From Porites lutea (taxonomy: Eukaryota > Cnidaria > Anthozoa > Scleractinia > Poritidae): DNA of 64,000 nucleotides. The stretch is taken from the NCBI RefSeq assembly GCF_958299795.1, contig NC_133207.1, forward strand, positions 442,001 through 506,000. Reading direction: 5' to 3'. The notes beneath the pieces were generated by a model, which did no database searches, was not told the DNA's origin, and saw only the letters and a list, made by a program, of their open reading frames with translations. Every line of letters starts with the position of its first letter. Position 1 is the stretch's first letter. Shown here piece by piece: positions 46,691 to 59,399 of this stretch. The translations under genes were made by a program, and so were the position numbers.

Positions 46691-49600
46691 CCAAGCTAAG
46701 CACCAAAATGAGCAACGATAGATCTCTTCATGGGTACCTCATTTAATAAATTTGGACCAATCAAAAAACAAGCAACATTTGGGGAAAAAATCATTCCCAA
46801 TTTTGGGCAAATTCCCCTGAGACCTTTATTGGGAAAACAAAACATTCAAGTTGAAGAGGACTATTCCATGCAAAAGAAAGACGATAACGTGGGCATCAAA
46901 ACTGGCTAAAAAAATAAAGGCAATGACAAAAAAAGGGACGGCTAGTAGGATCTTCGTCCAGGTTTTGTGTGCTTGTTTGTTTGTTTGTTTGGTTTATTTC
47001 ATGATCATTTAGGGATCGAGTTGAATTTTTACACAGACTCGTTCCCAGTTAAAGCGATGAAAAACTGGGGAAAGTAGTCCCGAGGGATGCTGGGAAGGAA
47101 GACGGAGCGAATTTGTCTGAGGAAGGACTAGGACTGAGTCTGCTGTATTTGTCATGTAAGCATGCATTTGATTGCTCTCAGTGCTCCTAATACTAATCCA
47201 ACCCATTCCCTCCTTCTGGGTGTGTTACTCTCAATTGAGCACTTATCACTTTAACGCATTCTCAGTGAACATAAGGGTCAGATTCAGAACATCCTGGCAT
47301 ATTTTTGAAACGTAACTTGGGGAAAATGTTTCACATGAAATGCGCATAGTAGCTACGAGCGAGTATTCTTCATATTGAGCCGCTGTAAACTTGTGTCAGC
47401 AGCCCAACGGGCTCCCTCATTTCTCATAAGGGAAATGTGCAAGGCAAGACTTCTCTGAGGGTTCTTGCATTGGTATAAAACGTTTGCGTCATATACATGT
47501 AAAAATTTTAAGGAAAACGTTCTAGTTACTGTAGTTAACAGACAGTAAACAGACGGAAGTTCTATTCTTAACGACGATTTTTGCGTTTCGGAAAGGATAT
47601 TTTTCATTCCACCACAGCAAAAGCTTGGCAGGAACCTCTCCTGAGGTTCTTGTTTGAACAGTGTAAAAATTCTTTGAACGTCTTTTGACTGTGGTTGAGG
47701 AGTTCACATGAAGATTAATTTTCTTTTTGTTTACGGTTTTTTCAGGTTCCATTTGTCACACTCCCAAACTGAGCATCACTGAGCCGCGATCGGGACGAAA
47801 ACAGCAAAGCAACGACTTTGCTTTGATTCAAATTGGACTCTCCACTACAGATCAGAGGAAAACGGTAAATAATTCCCAACATCTCTATCATGTTGCTCTG
47901 CAATGGAGCGCTTATTGCAGTGGTTACTCTATTGACCACTCGGCGAAAAAGTTCATGGTTTTGTGGGAAAAGATAACAGGGGCGACCCCTTCTAGTAAAT
48001 TCGGTCTGTTTTGAATGAAAAAGCTACTTTAAGGCGACGCAGAACTCCAAGTTTTCTCCGTAGATTTTCAAAACCGCTACAAGAAGTCCAATAAATAATT
48101 TTTTTTTGCTTTCAAACATAGAAAAAACAGTGAGCTGTTAGTTTTATTGTGGAAAGTTAGCCAAAACACGCCGAATATTATCACGGCCGCGAGAATGAAT
48201 TTCAAAATAGCGCATAATTTACCTGGTTACATTTCAAAGAGTTTTCTATTTTTTTATTTCCGTTGTCCTTTTTTCTTTCTTCTTTTTAGGAGACAAGCAA
48301 GTTCGCCTCTAAAATTTGGGTTTTCCTGAAAATATTCTTACATGGCCGATTAAACATTATGTAAATTACAGCTACTAACGAAAAATGACCAGAAAATTGG
48401 AACAAAGAGTTTCTGACAAACTGTCAAATACGCCGTCTAAACCTTTCAAATATATCTCACTACCGAAATCTCCCTGTTTAAGTCAATGAAGTCAGGTCAA
48501 AATTACATTGAGATTTGAATAAATAACTTCCAAGCTAATGAACCGTTCACAAAAAACTACCGCAGAGTAAAGCCAGAAACTTGACGCATATACGGATACT
48601 CGCACGATCGCTCGTGACACCCGTTCCCGAGATGGCCAAAATGACGACCTTTTAAGAAGATTCCTGGATATTTCATGAGAAAAATGAAGTTTCAAAAACA
48701 AACAATTCTCTCACGATGTCTTTTGAGTAATATATTTCAAGCATGATTTTACCGATGTTGATCACAAAAACGTAGAACATCTTTAGTATCTGATTTTTAT
48801 TTAGCGTCTGAGTAGATGCACGTGTCCGTGATCAAGGACACGTGGGGAGTTTCTTCAGTCTCTCCACGTACGCTTGTAGGAAAATTAAAGGAAACTTTGT
48901 AGATTCTACCAACTTTTTGCGCTCTGAGAACAAAGAAAAAGACGCATATCAGACCTAGTAGCATTGCAGATGTGTATTTTTAAAATCTATGCCAGTTTTA
49001 AGCAATATTAGAAAGGCTGAAATCAGTCAGTCAGCACAATTCTTGACACTTGCGAATAATCTGAAAACAGAATTTAAAATGAGAGAAAACTTTGTTTGAT
49101 GGAACAGCGGCTTGTTTCAGATCTACTGGTTACTGTGTGTTTTGATGAGGTAAAATTGATCGTAAATAGCAGCTAAGGTAGCTGTTATAAGGGTGAAATA
49201 AAAAATAAGAACAGGGAATCTTTCAGCCAATACAAATACAAATTTTTTTTCCTGAGCGAGGACTGATTGCGTTTTAGACAAAACGTTTGGAGTTGATTAA
49301 GAAAACAAAATTTTACTATCTGTGGAATTCCTTTTTTAGTGTTAAGGAACACTGGAGGAAGACCTTGTTCATGCCAATGTAGCATTTTGAAAAAAAAAAA
49401 ACACTGAATCCATACTAACAAGAATCAAAAGATAAAGTTGCGATTAGCCTATTAAAACATCTGTTTCTCCTCGCTCTTTGCCACTGGAGACGTTTCGCGC
49501 GGAGGAAACAGCGAGGAGCGCGGAGAAACGGCTGTTTTCGCAGGCTAAGTTTCGGTCAACTCTGTGGATAAAAGAAAAAAAGTTAAAACTTGGGCTGGAA

Positions 49601-51031
49601 TGTTTGGAGGAAGTTTATTTAGAATTTTTGCTTCAGAAGTGCTTGAGTCTCAAAACACTGATTCCTGTGGGCGTTGTCCTGTAAGAAAGTGGAGACTAGG
49701 TTTGTACTTATGAAAGTTGAGCAACGAAAGTTGAACTGCATGAAATTTCCTTCGAGCACTGAAGTTTTAAGACTTGAACATTTCGTGACATTTAATCAAA
49801 AGTTACAAGAAGACATTCACGACGAACATTTAAGGCTTTTCACGGAAAATGAAAGTGTTTTAAGTTCTTAGCCTTGTCTGATCGATAATAAATCCATACT
49901 GTAATCATTTATTTTTAGAATGGAAGCCTCGTTAATACAGCTGCATGATCAATAAATTTGATTTGTAGATTTATGGACTTGCATTGTAATAGCCATTTTA
50001 CACGGATTCAGGGAATAAGGAATTTTTTATCGCAGATGACTTCAGTTCGGGCATATGATTTGAAACGGGCGAAAAATCTTTCCAAAACACTTAGTGATTA
50101 AGAAAAATTAAAAAGGTGTATCTTGCGGCATGACTTCACACATTTCTCTCAGTTTTGGGCTGGGGCCGGCACGTATCTGGAACTCTTTGTCGTTGTGCCT
50201 CTTTGTAACTCCAGGCAATACCGATTTACAGTTGTAGATGAAAGTTATGGTGCTTTTCTGCCGAAATACCGTTGTAGTTACAAAAACACAGAAGATGGCT
50301 TTGTTGAAAACCTATAAGCCCATTTAGAATGAAACGTATTTTTAACTCTCGTTATCTGAGTAGTTTTTATGGATTTCTAAGGCTCGTAACTAATGTCTTT
50401 TATTAAGTAGCATTTCTGTTCAATTATTCCCTTGAACTTTTTACATAACCTATAAGAAGGATTTTCTCAGATTAGTTTGGAGCTGACGGTAGATCAGCTA
50501 ACGCTGGTAACAGAATAAAAGAAAGGTCTTTCCCCGGTGCTTGACTCAGTGATTCGAGGGCCTTTGAAGGTCTCCAAGTGAACGAAATGAGGTTTGTTGT
50601 TGGAGTAAAATTATATACATGCATGTACAGTGAAAAGAATGATCAAAGTTAAGCTGAAAAACTGAATTCAGGGATTGAGTAAGACAAGACAGACTATTTG
50701 ATGCATTGATATATTCATCAGTTTTCCCCAAGATTTTCGAGGATTTTCTCATCAAAATCCTTCAGTCAAGAATCAATGACTGATGCAACAGTCTTTCCGT
50801 GTTTGTTTAATAACATGAACGAAATTCAAGCTCTTTGAGCTGACTTAGCATGAATAAAATATGAACACATCATAATTTGCCAATGTGTCATTGTAAAACA
50901 AAGCAATATTTTAAAAGGAGTTTTCCTGTTTCTTCTCGCTTTTTATTAACAGGCAATAAATTAAGCAGTCATTTCAAGTGCCGTTCCATAATCTCCTGAA
51001 CTCCTTACAACAAGTTGTTGCAAGTGTTGAA

Positions 51032-53514
51032 ATGAAGTTTGTTGTGGTCCTTGTTGCTGTTCTGTTTTTCACCAGCTTCCGCTCTTGCCGAGCTGCAGAA
51101 AATGTCTCTGGAAACCAAGTAAGTTTACCCCTCATTCCTTAATACCCGATGCTTCCTACAGCTTTTTACTTCTGTTTATTCAGTTTATTTGATGAGCAGT
51201 TAACATTAAAAGTGCGGTTTCTCCGTATTCACAGTGAGACGTTAAGTAACCAGTTCATTTCTCTACTGCGAACCAAAAATTTGGGTTAAAATCGATAACC
51301 AACAGTTCTTACGAACTAAATTCATTGTTTTACTTATTTTTCAAGTTTTAACAAATATTGTTGATTTTGTTTAATGCGAAGTTATTTCGTTGGCTTCCTA
51401 GAAGATTTGTGCAACTCCAGGAAATCCGATCAATATCAACGTGGGGCAACAAGGAAACGCAGTTAAGGTAACCGAGATTTTCATTTCATATGTCATTCAG
51501 GTTTTCTTCCGAAGTTGTGATTAAAGGTCTTAATGCTTTGCTCATGCTTAGTTTGACCATTGTCTTCGCGAGATAATAGCCGCTCCGTATTTCCCTACAA
51601 ATTCCAATACAAAACGAACATACCGATGAATGACAAAACAATTATTGAGCTCTTCGTTTCACAAAATATCATGATTTGTCAGTATTTCGCAGTTCAGTTG
51701 TTTGTCTCTGTCTTCGGAAGGCAAATTGTTCGAGTCTGCTCTTAACAATTGTTAATTTTTTAATCAATTTCCCCTCGCTATTTAAATCCGTCTATTTTCT
51801 ATGTCGGCGTTTATCATCCCTTGAGTCGCATTTCAGCTGGTGTTAATATTATTCTTAATTTATAAACGTTTCAGTGTCAGACGTGCAATCGCTTTTTTTC
51901 AATTCCCCTTACATATGTGACTACATATACGGGTATATTCTAACTCGATTGAAATTCTTAATCAACACTGGCTTGGTTGAATTTGAGGAAAACCCGCTGG
52001 AAAATTTCTTGTATTTTTTAGGGTGAAAAGGGCGATAAAGGTAGTAAAGGAGACGCTGGAATGAAAGGTGCAAAAGGGGATGGAGGAAAATCTGCACCTT
52101 GTAATTGCAAGTTGCAGGTGAGATATTCCTTTGATGATTTTACAAGGTTCGTATACACCGTACACGATAAAAAAGTGAAAGCGATGGAATCGAACTCAAG
52201 AAGTCAGAAAATATATTATATTTGCGAGCTTAGTAAAATGGCTGATAGCAAACGTAAAGCGGAAGAAGAAATAATAAATACGAAGTGCAAAAATGAATCC
52301 GTGCATTTTAGTTGTCTATCCCCATGAAAACTATCAGGTAGCGAAGTGAACAAGGAAGTTCCACTTCTCATTTCGAATTTCGGAGTTCCTTTGGACTTCA
52401 GGGGTTCAGTTTATGCCGAAATTTAACCTTTTGTAGTCGGGGAAAACGCAAAGTTCTGAAGTATTACCTGGAGGGGAGTATCGACATTCCTAAAAGAACA
52501 GTGAGAATTTAAATTCCGCCTCTAACTGAATAATGAGGCCTCCATTCAGTGTTAGCACTTCCATGGTAAATGAGTCATCAGCTTTTTATGTTTGTTATTT
52601 AAAGTCGAATTTCAGACTTATTTATCTTACTGTATGCTCTTTATCCCGTCTCTTCAAGGATCCAAACAAACCGTCGGCTCACATTGAAGGTGCTAATAAA
52701 GGAGATGTCACTTACCAAGTCAACAAAGGTATCGGTCATAATAGCGATATCTTTGTTTATGGAAGCTATTATTTTCATTTTGTCACCGTCCATATTCTCA
52801 AGCTGATATGAGCTGCATGCGGATACTCATGAGTTATCGGGTTACTGGTCAAGCAATGAATGACATGTTCATAATTTTCTGGGAACTTTTCCTAAGTTTT
52901 ATACGGCTGGGTTCTTTTAAAATTACATGAATTTCAATGACAATAATAATAAACAATTTTCCAAAGCTCAAAATGCATAAATTTACTCCTGTTTGGAATT
53001 TTATCTTTAGTAACGCGGCTTTCCACACAGCTTTTATTTATGTCATCTTGTTACCCATCTTCCACTTGTTTCATTACAAATATTGCAATTTGGGCCACCG
53101 GGCGGACCCCTTGCGGCGGACCCAAACGTTAGACTTACCGGACTGTTGTTTGATGGTTTTGCAGTAATCAAAGACTGGACTCTAAGTGCTCCCTACAGCC
53201 ATCTCGCAGGCGGTATGAAATATAAAGACGGAAAACTTACTGTACCCATCCCTGGACGTTACTACATTTACGAACAGATTTACTGGCGTGGTTTCAAAGG
53301 AAAGCCTGTCAGAATTTCTATCCTTGTGAACAACAAAGTGATCGCCATGGCTCAACCACCACTGAACTCGTTGCGAAGGGACGAGTTTACGATTTCCACA
53401 GGCGGAGTGTTTCATCTTAAAGCTGGTGACGTCATTACAGTGGCCCCCACGTACCTTGTTGGGACAGTCTACATGGGGACTTACCACAGCTTCTTTGGGG
53501 CGTTCTTGATTTGA
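51032..53514 (+). CDS. Secreted collagen-like / TNF-domain protein
   Basis: Likely secreted trimeric ligand or lectin-like immune protein. Exons: 51032-51118, 51402-51467, 52022-52117, 52659-52728, and a last exon ending at 53514 whose start is near 53089 but not resolved. Exon 1 encodes a signal peptide (MKFVVVLVAVLFFTSF). Exon 3 has about seven Gly-X-Y triplets (GEKGDKGSKGDAGMKGAKGD) followed by CNC, which may crosslink chains. Exon 4 (PSAHIEGANKG) and the last exon (DWTLSAPYSHL, GKLTVPIPGRYYIYEQIYW, HSFFGAFLI) form a TNF-homology jellyroll; C1q is the alternative. Collagen plus TNF domain recalls EDA, but EDA is a type II membrane protein whereas this has a cleavable leader. No AG acceptor keeps exon 4 in frame with the last exon. 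AATAAA at 53595. Confidence 0.85.
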
Positions 53515-55149
53515 AATGCACCAGGATTTTTTCCAGTGCACGAGTGTTTTTTGGTAGTTTTAGCCTCTTTTCTTGATCCATTGTGTCAAAATTAAATAAA
53601 GTGTTGGGTCAAACTTTCAGCTGAATAAACTAACAATTGTTAACAGAGCATTAAGTGTTTTCTTCTTTTTTTCGTCGTTATAATATAAGGGGTTCCGCGT
53701 ATCCGAAATCCCATTTTGCTATTTTTTCTCGTTTTCATTCCCATTAAAGCTTAGATTATGGTTGTCGGTAATCACTAAGAATTTTCTTAGCTGATGGTGC
53801 TCAACTGCAAGCACAACACGTAGTGAAGGAGCGGGGACTGGGGAGAGAGAAACAAGCGAGGACGACGTAAGATTCCTCACCTCTTCATTTCGCGCCACTC
53901 TCTACTATCCTAATTAGCCTGAACAGGCTAAAGAAATAGCTAAAAAACGGTGTGTTCTTCTTTACTCTCCTCCTACCCCAATTCGACCTTTCTTTCCCCA
54001 GTCTTTCTTTGCTTTCAAAATCAAAGATGGCGACTGCAGGAAAATTCTGAAAATCCTTGATAACAGTTTTATGAGTCCGCGAGACTGAGCACTTGGCCAA
54101 AACTCTTGTTTTCACCGTCGTTTTCACCAAAAACTGCTGAACACCAACCTGGTTCATCGATGGTTCAAGTTATTGTTATCTAAGGTCTTCCGAAAATTCT
54201 AATCTCTCGCTCACCAGGAAAAATATGCCTGTCAACTACAGGATAGTACATATTGCATATAATTTCAACCATTCGTTTTTTCGTTTCTTTGTTAACTCTT
54301 TGTCAAGTATAATAGGAGTTAGAGAATGTTAAGATAAAGCGGATTTGTTTCCAGGCTCCTGTTCCAGATTTAAGAGTACAAGTATTCGTAAAATTACCCA
54401 TTGGCCCTTTAATATCCCCTCGGAACGAGGTCAAACAAAAGTGATCTATTGGTACAGGATAATCGCCTTCTGATTGGTAGTTTTTAGCTAAGCGACAAGA
54501 CAGCCATGCTGGTGCACACACCAAAAACTTTTTTTCGCAAAGTTTGCTTGAAAAAGAGAAGAGTTTAGTTGCATAACGTGGAGGGAAGTTGTTTCGTTTT
54601 TTCCTTGTCCTTCTCAAACTCATTATTAAATAATTCATTAAGAAAAAACACGGGGGAAATCAGATGAAAAACTGCTTATTTTTGCATCCTTAAACAGTGT
54701 TTTATCACCAGATAATACAACTCGAAGTTCGTCAAAAATACTCCGCTGTAGTGCGTCGTATTTTTAACTCTTTTCTCGATGTTTCATCTGGTGATGAAAC
54801 ACTGCGTCCCATTCTTGACATATTAGCAGTGATTACAAGTTATTGCATAGTCGTCATCAGTCAGCTTGGACAGCTGTTGTGAAGGACAGCTGAACGTTGT
54901 AAACTCTAGTCACGCGAATTTCGCGGGATTTTTTCTTGCGTAGTCACGCCCCTAGTCATTCACCTTATTAGGCGATACTTTCCATAAAGGGCATACATAG
55001 AACAAAGAGATTGCCATATAACGGCTTCAAAACAAGTCTTTCCAGTCATTCTGCCTGACCACTTGTTTACAACTTGAAAGTCTTAATACAAACTACGAAA
55101 ATCCCTTTCACTTTAATTGCGGGCGGAAAGGACGTTCAAAGAGTCCACA
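53515..55149. other. Spacer TNF-like to GNMT
   Basis: Left part is the TNF-like 3' UTR. 54695-54804 is a small inverted repeat (CAGTGTTTTATCACCAGAT facing ATCTGGTGATGAAACACTG). Further right is presumed GNMT promoter; no clear motif seen. No exon recognised. Confidence 0.5.
53797..53930. repeat. TAGCCTG fold-back family, truncated copy
   Basis: Right end CCTGAACAGGCTA and interior GGGGACTGGGGAGAGAGAAA match the copy at 45272-45439, with CACTCTCTACTATCC in place of CACTATCTG. The left terminus is missing or too diverged, and no target duplication is seen. Confidence 0.6.
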
Positions 55150-58100
55150 ATGGTTGATAGCATCTATCGAACCCGTTCCCTTGGAATCGGAGTGTCGGGT
55201 ATTCCCGATCAATACGCCGATGGCAAGGCAGCAAGAGTTTGGCAACACTATATTGGCGGACACAAGAAGAGAACTGATTCATACAGGGAGTTCTTCTGTA
55301 ATCTTTTGAACGAAAACGGGATCAGACACATCTTGGATGTCGCTTGTGGCACGGGGTGAGAAAAATGTTGGTGTATAAAGTAGGTAAAGCGAACTTTTAA
55401 GACTTAAAACACGTTGATGAGGATATGAAATGGAAAACTCGTGTTGCTCATAACAGCTTAAGTTTTGTTGTTTTCTCTTTACGTCTTTAAGTGTATTAGC
55501 ATACGAAGGTAGTAACTTATGATCTCCAATCGATTTTTACTCAACAAAAAAGAAGAAACATTAGGCTAGAAAGACAGGATACCTTTTTTGGTTGTTCCGA
55601 TTTTTTCGTGACAAAAACCTTCGATTCGTGGCATATTTGAAAGATATGAACACACCAACATATTGTTTCCAAGCCGGTTACACCAGGGTAACGTCAGGTT
55701 GTATTCAGGTTTTTTCGAGCGACGTGATGGCACGTGAAGGAAGTGAGCAAGCCACTGCACTGTTTACGTTTCTATTGTTTTTAGAATTAAGTGTGACGAG
55801 GTTTTTTGTTCTTGCCAAGGCTAAGCAGCGATAGGAAACAACAAAACTGTCAATTGTCTTAACGTCAATGTTGGTAATCTATTCTATAAAGTTTAAATAA
55901 ATAATAAAAAACTACTCATCCACACACTTTTCACACTTCATTTAAAACAGAAGCTAGTCATGGGCTCCTGATTTAAAAAGAGGCTGATCACGCTTCAGCA
56001 TGTTCAGATGAGGTAGAAAAAACCTTCAGTGAGGTCTTGTTATGGAAAAAAAATGCTGGCAAGCAACATGGCCTTTAATAAAACATCATTTCAAATTTAA
56101 AAATGGCAGGTAAAATAGTGACAAACAATAAAATTAAGACTCAGTGACAGAGAAAAGATATCTACAAACACATAGTAACATACATATATAGCTATTTCGA
56201 GAAAGGTTGTCGCAAAAGCTGTGCACGCGAAAATCCCGAAAGGTAATATGGGATATGATTAATACACTTGTTCTTGACACTGAAGCTGTCAAACCTTCTT
56301 CTGTTGCTTTCCTTTAGCCCTCCAAAACATACGTCCATGGCCTGTTGTGCAATTCTTTGAAATTTCTTTGAAAAACAGTGAACTAAAAACCACCCACAAT
56401 ACCTTTCAAGATTGTCACGTGCACTTTTTTCGACAACCTTTCTCGAAACAGCTGTATATGGGACATGGAGACTTGCCCAGTGTTCCCACATCTCCTTCAG
56501 CTTCTCCTACCCCACCACTACAGGGGCCTCTTGAAAGCCTGCATCCTTGGTCTGTGGGGATGAAAGGATGAGAGCTCAAACAATGAAGCCATGTTTGACT
56601 TTTGTAGTGAACGGTGTGAAAATAGATTTCTATATCTAATTTCATTCACATTGTCTTCTCGGTGTTAAAGCAAGTTCTGTCACTTCTACTAGTTTCTCTG
56701 AAATCTGTTACTTTTGTTTACAACAATGTTATTATTATTTGTAAATTTTCGTTTGCAATATAATAGGGTGGGGGAGTAAGTGATCTTTGCACCTTGTAGC
56801 ATATGTTTCTTAAATTTCCTCTGGTGTTGATGTTTATTTACAGATAGCTACCTGACAAATATGAGTTCCTAGATTTGAAAATCTAATGGAACTGCAGGAT
56901 GTTTCCAGTTTCTCAAATAAGGTTGACCTTCCTTCTCCTTTCAAGTCTTGGAGCTTGATAAAAAAGGAAGGATACCAACTACCCTGCAGGTAACTTTTGA
57001 TAATGAATAACATACTGTCTAGTAGAAGTGAGTTGGACAATACAATAACAGAGGTTTAATATTCAAGTGGAAAGATATCAAATGTGGAAAGCTAAGGTGT
57101 TGCCTCTGCAGAAATACCCTGCGAGCAGTGGTTTCTCCAGGCCTGACGCTACAGGAGAGAAACTCTCCCGTAGCGCCTGGCCTGGAGAAACCACTGCTCG
57201 CAGGGTACTACAGAAATCAAGAGATATCTAGAATGTTGAGGTGTCTGGATATCAAATTAAAACACTGATTTAAGTGACAGTAAACAAATGAAGTAAAAAA
57301 GCATGAAATTTTCAAACCTCTATCAAATTTTCCTTCCATCAATAATACTTTATTAATCTTGGGATCAAAGTAGAGACTGATACATTGTCCTATCTTTGAC
57401 TCATAATGATTGTAGGTTAAAGATTATAGAGATTATAGTAGTTATAGGGAGGAACTTCTTAACACAAAGATTTCAACTGTAGTTATGATTGTTATGTTTG
57501 TTATGATTGATAGTGACCATATGTTAGCCAAAGTACAATGAAGTAAATGAAGCCAAAGCCAAAGCACAGAACAGCAGTCCAAATCCTTAATAATTTTTGA
57601 TAATATTTATTGTTTCGTGATCATAACTCACCAAAACATTTGAAACAGATGAGACTGGATTCTGGCTATCACCATCCAACAACAACACTCTAATTTTTTC
57701 TCTTAATTTTTTTTGGAGTCATTAAGACTACACTCCTGGCAGTTTTTGCTGATACATGACACCATATGATATTTTGGTCAGGTGCATTTTACAGAACATT
57801 AACTTTTTGACCCTCGCTCTCTTGTTTTGCTTAAGGGTTGATTCCATAATGCTGCTTGAAAACAACTTTAAGGTGACAAGCACAGATGCTAGTGATAAAA
57901 TGTTAAAACAGGCATGGAAGATTCGATGGCAGCGTCGGAAAGAGGAAGCTTTTGATAACTGGGGTAAGTTCTCATCAGTATTATGATGATTGGTGCCATG
58001 ATTCTGTTCATGTTATAGAGGAACCATTCTCCAATTAACACTTCAGATCATGTATGACATCATTAACCATTTCCGCAATAATACATCATATCAGCAGTGG

Positions 58101-59399
58101 TAGTTGTAGAGTATTATAAGACTTTTTGAACGTTTAAATTTTATGTGAATGCCTTTGGATTTTTCCAGATCAATGCCTTTTTTTACGGTTTTCCTAAAAA
58201 TCCTTAATTTCCGAGAGGTGAAAAATCTTGCGTTTGAGATAGAGAAGCTGCATAATCAAATGGATAAAAAATTATATTATTTATGTAAGATGTGAGAACA
58301 CTTATGGCTACTAACTTGTAACTTTTCTTCCAGAAATTGAAGAGGGTAACTGGCTGTCCTTGCAAGAAACTCAGATTACAGTACCTGAAGGAGGATTTGA
58401 TGCCGTTATCTGCCTTGGCAATTCATTTGCCCACTTGCCAGATTTTCAAGGAGATCTTAGTAATCAGAAACTGGCGATTGAGAACTTCAAAGATATGTTG
58501 AAACCAGGCGGAGTTCTCTTTATTGATCACCGGAATTATGATGCCATTCTTGATACTGGCAAAGCCCCCTCAAAGAATTTATACTACAATGTGAGTTTGT
58601 ATATTTGAATGCGCTTGCAGGGATAAAATAATGGCAACTTCAGTACAAGAGGGTAACAGGAGGTCTCAAAGCCAGGTATGGGTATGGAGGGAGTGTTTAG
58701 GGATGCTGTTATAATATAATTACCGAATTAATGAAATTGAGTCCTGTGGACTGCAAGTCCATCACTCCAACTGCATAGTTGGCCATGTCATCACGAATGA
58801 ACTACACGTCATCACAAGTGGATTCTATAATACAGAGAATAATAATCATTTTTTTGTCTGATTGTAGAGTGACTGCATTGAAGGCATCAAGACCTCTGTA
58901 CTGTACGTGGACGGTAGAGAAAGTATGATAACTCTGGACTACACCGTTGACCCCTCCAAAGCATCAGAAGATTTTATGGAAGAGGGAGAAGAACCAAAAG
59001 CAAAGAAAAGGAAGTCAACTGATGGAGAAGTCAGGTAAAATCAATAATCTATAGATGCCCACAGGTTGGTTTGGAAAGTGGAACGTTGTAATCAGTAACA
59101 GCTGAATCTTTTCAGTTTTCCTCCTTATGCTGAATATCATAATTAAAATAAAATAGATGTATCTTAGGTATTATTATTTATTATTGACAGATGTTGTAAT
59201 TATTTGCAGCAAATTCCGTCTGTCATACTGTCCACTTCGCCTGAAAACCTTCAGCAGCCTTCTCAAAGGCATTTTTGGTGAGGAAGTAAGGCATGAAGTT
59301 TTTGGTGACTTTGAACCACTTGGAAAAGTTGAGTTTCCTGCATACTATGTGCACATGATCTGGAAAGCAACCAATGAGAATGACGTGACAGCAACTTGA
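55150..59399 (+). CDS. GNMT: Glycine N-methyltransferase
   Basis: Cytosolic SAM-dependent enzyme converting glycine to sarcosine, a regulator of the SAM/SAH ratio. Five exons, 55150-55355, 57836-57963, 58334-58590, 58868-59034 and 59210-59399, join in frame to 315 residues (human 295). The N-terminal arm [20 protein letters not shown] and WQHYIG match the family. SAM motif I is [15 protein letters not shown], split by intron 1. Active-site segments GNSFAHLPD (Asn141) and IDHRNYD (Arg178, equivalent to the glycine carboxylate-binding arginine) are present, as are TLDYTV and SKFRLSYCP. An extra loop before SKFRLS is acidic then basic ([13 protein letters not shown]), which accounts for the greater length. 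Start: the ATG at 55150; an earlier in-frame non-ATG frame is not needed. AATAAA at 60006. Confidence 0.97.
57115..57207. mobile_element. 93-bp fold-back element with 9-bp duplication
   Basis: TACCCTGCGAGCAGTGGTTT then CTCCAGGCC on the left faces its inverted copy on the right, with only the central 15 bases unpaired. Flanks CTGCAGAAA and CTACAGAAA are a 9-bp direct repeat with one mismatch. Lies in GNMT intron 1. Confidence 0.75.

Larger units (their letters stand above)
44853..51031. other. 6.2-kb gene-poor spacer
   Basis: Contains CRIPT 3' flank, a TAGCCTG fold-back element, two G-tract-ended elements and a small CACGTG palindrome at 48819-48844. Around 47030-47110 is a repeat-like stretch (GACTCGTTCCCAGTT). 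An open frame at 47727-48014 follows a good acceptor (TTTTTTCAG) but I do not recognise its product. No other gene can be supported. Confidence 0.45.

Noticed and set aside
47727-48014. Open frame after a strong acceptor-like site
   Set aside because: No partner exon or recognisable product found.
54695-54804. Inverted repeat CAGTGTTTTATCACCAGAT
   Set aside because: Real inverted repeat, but no target duplication, so I did not call it a mobile element.
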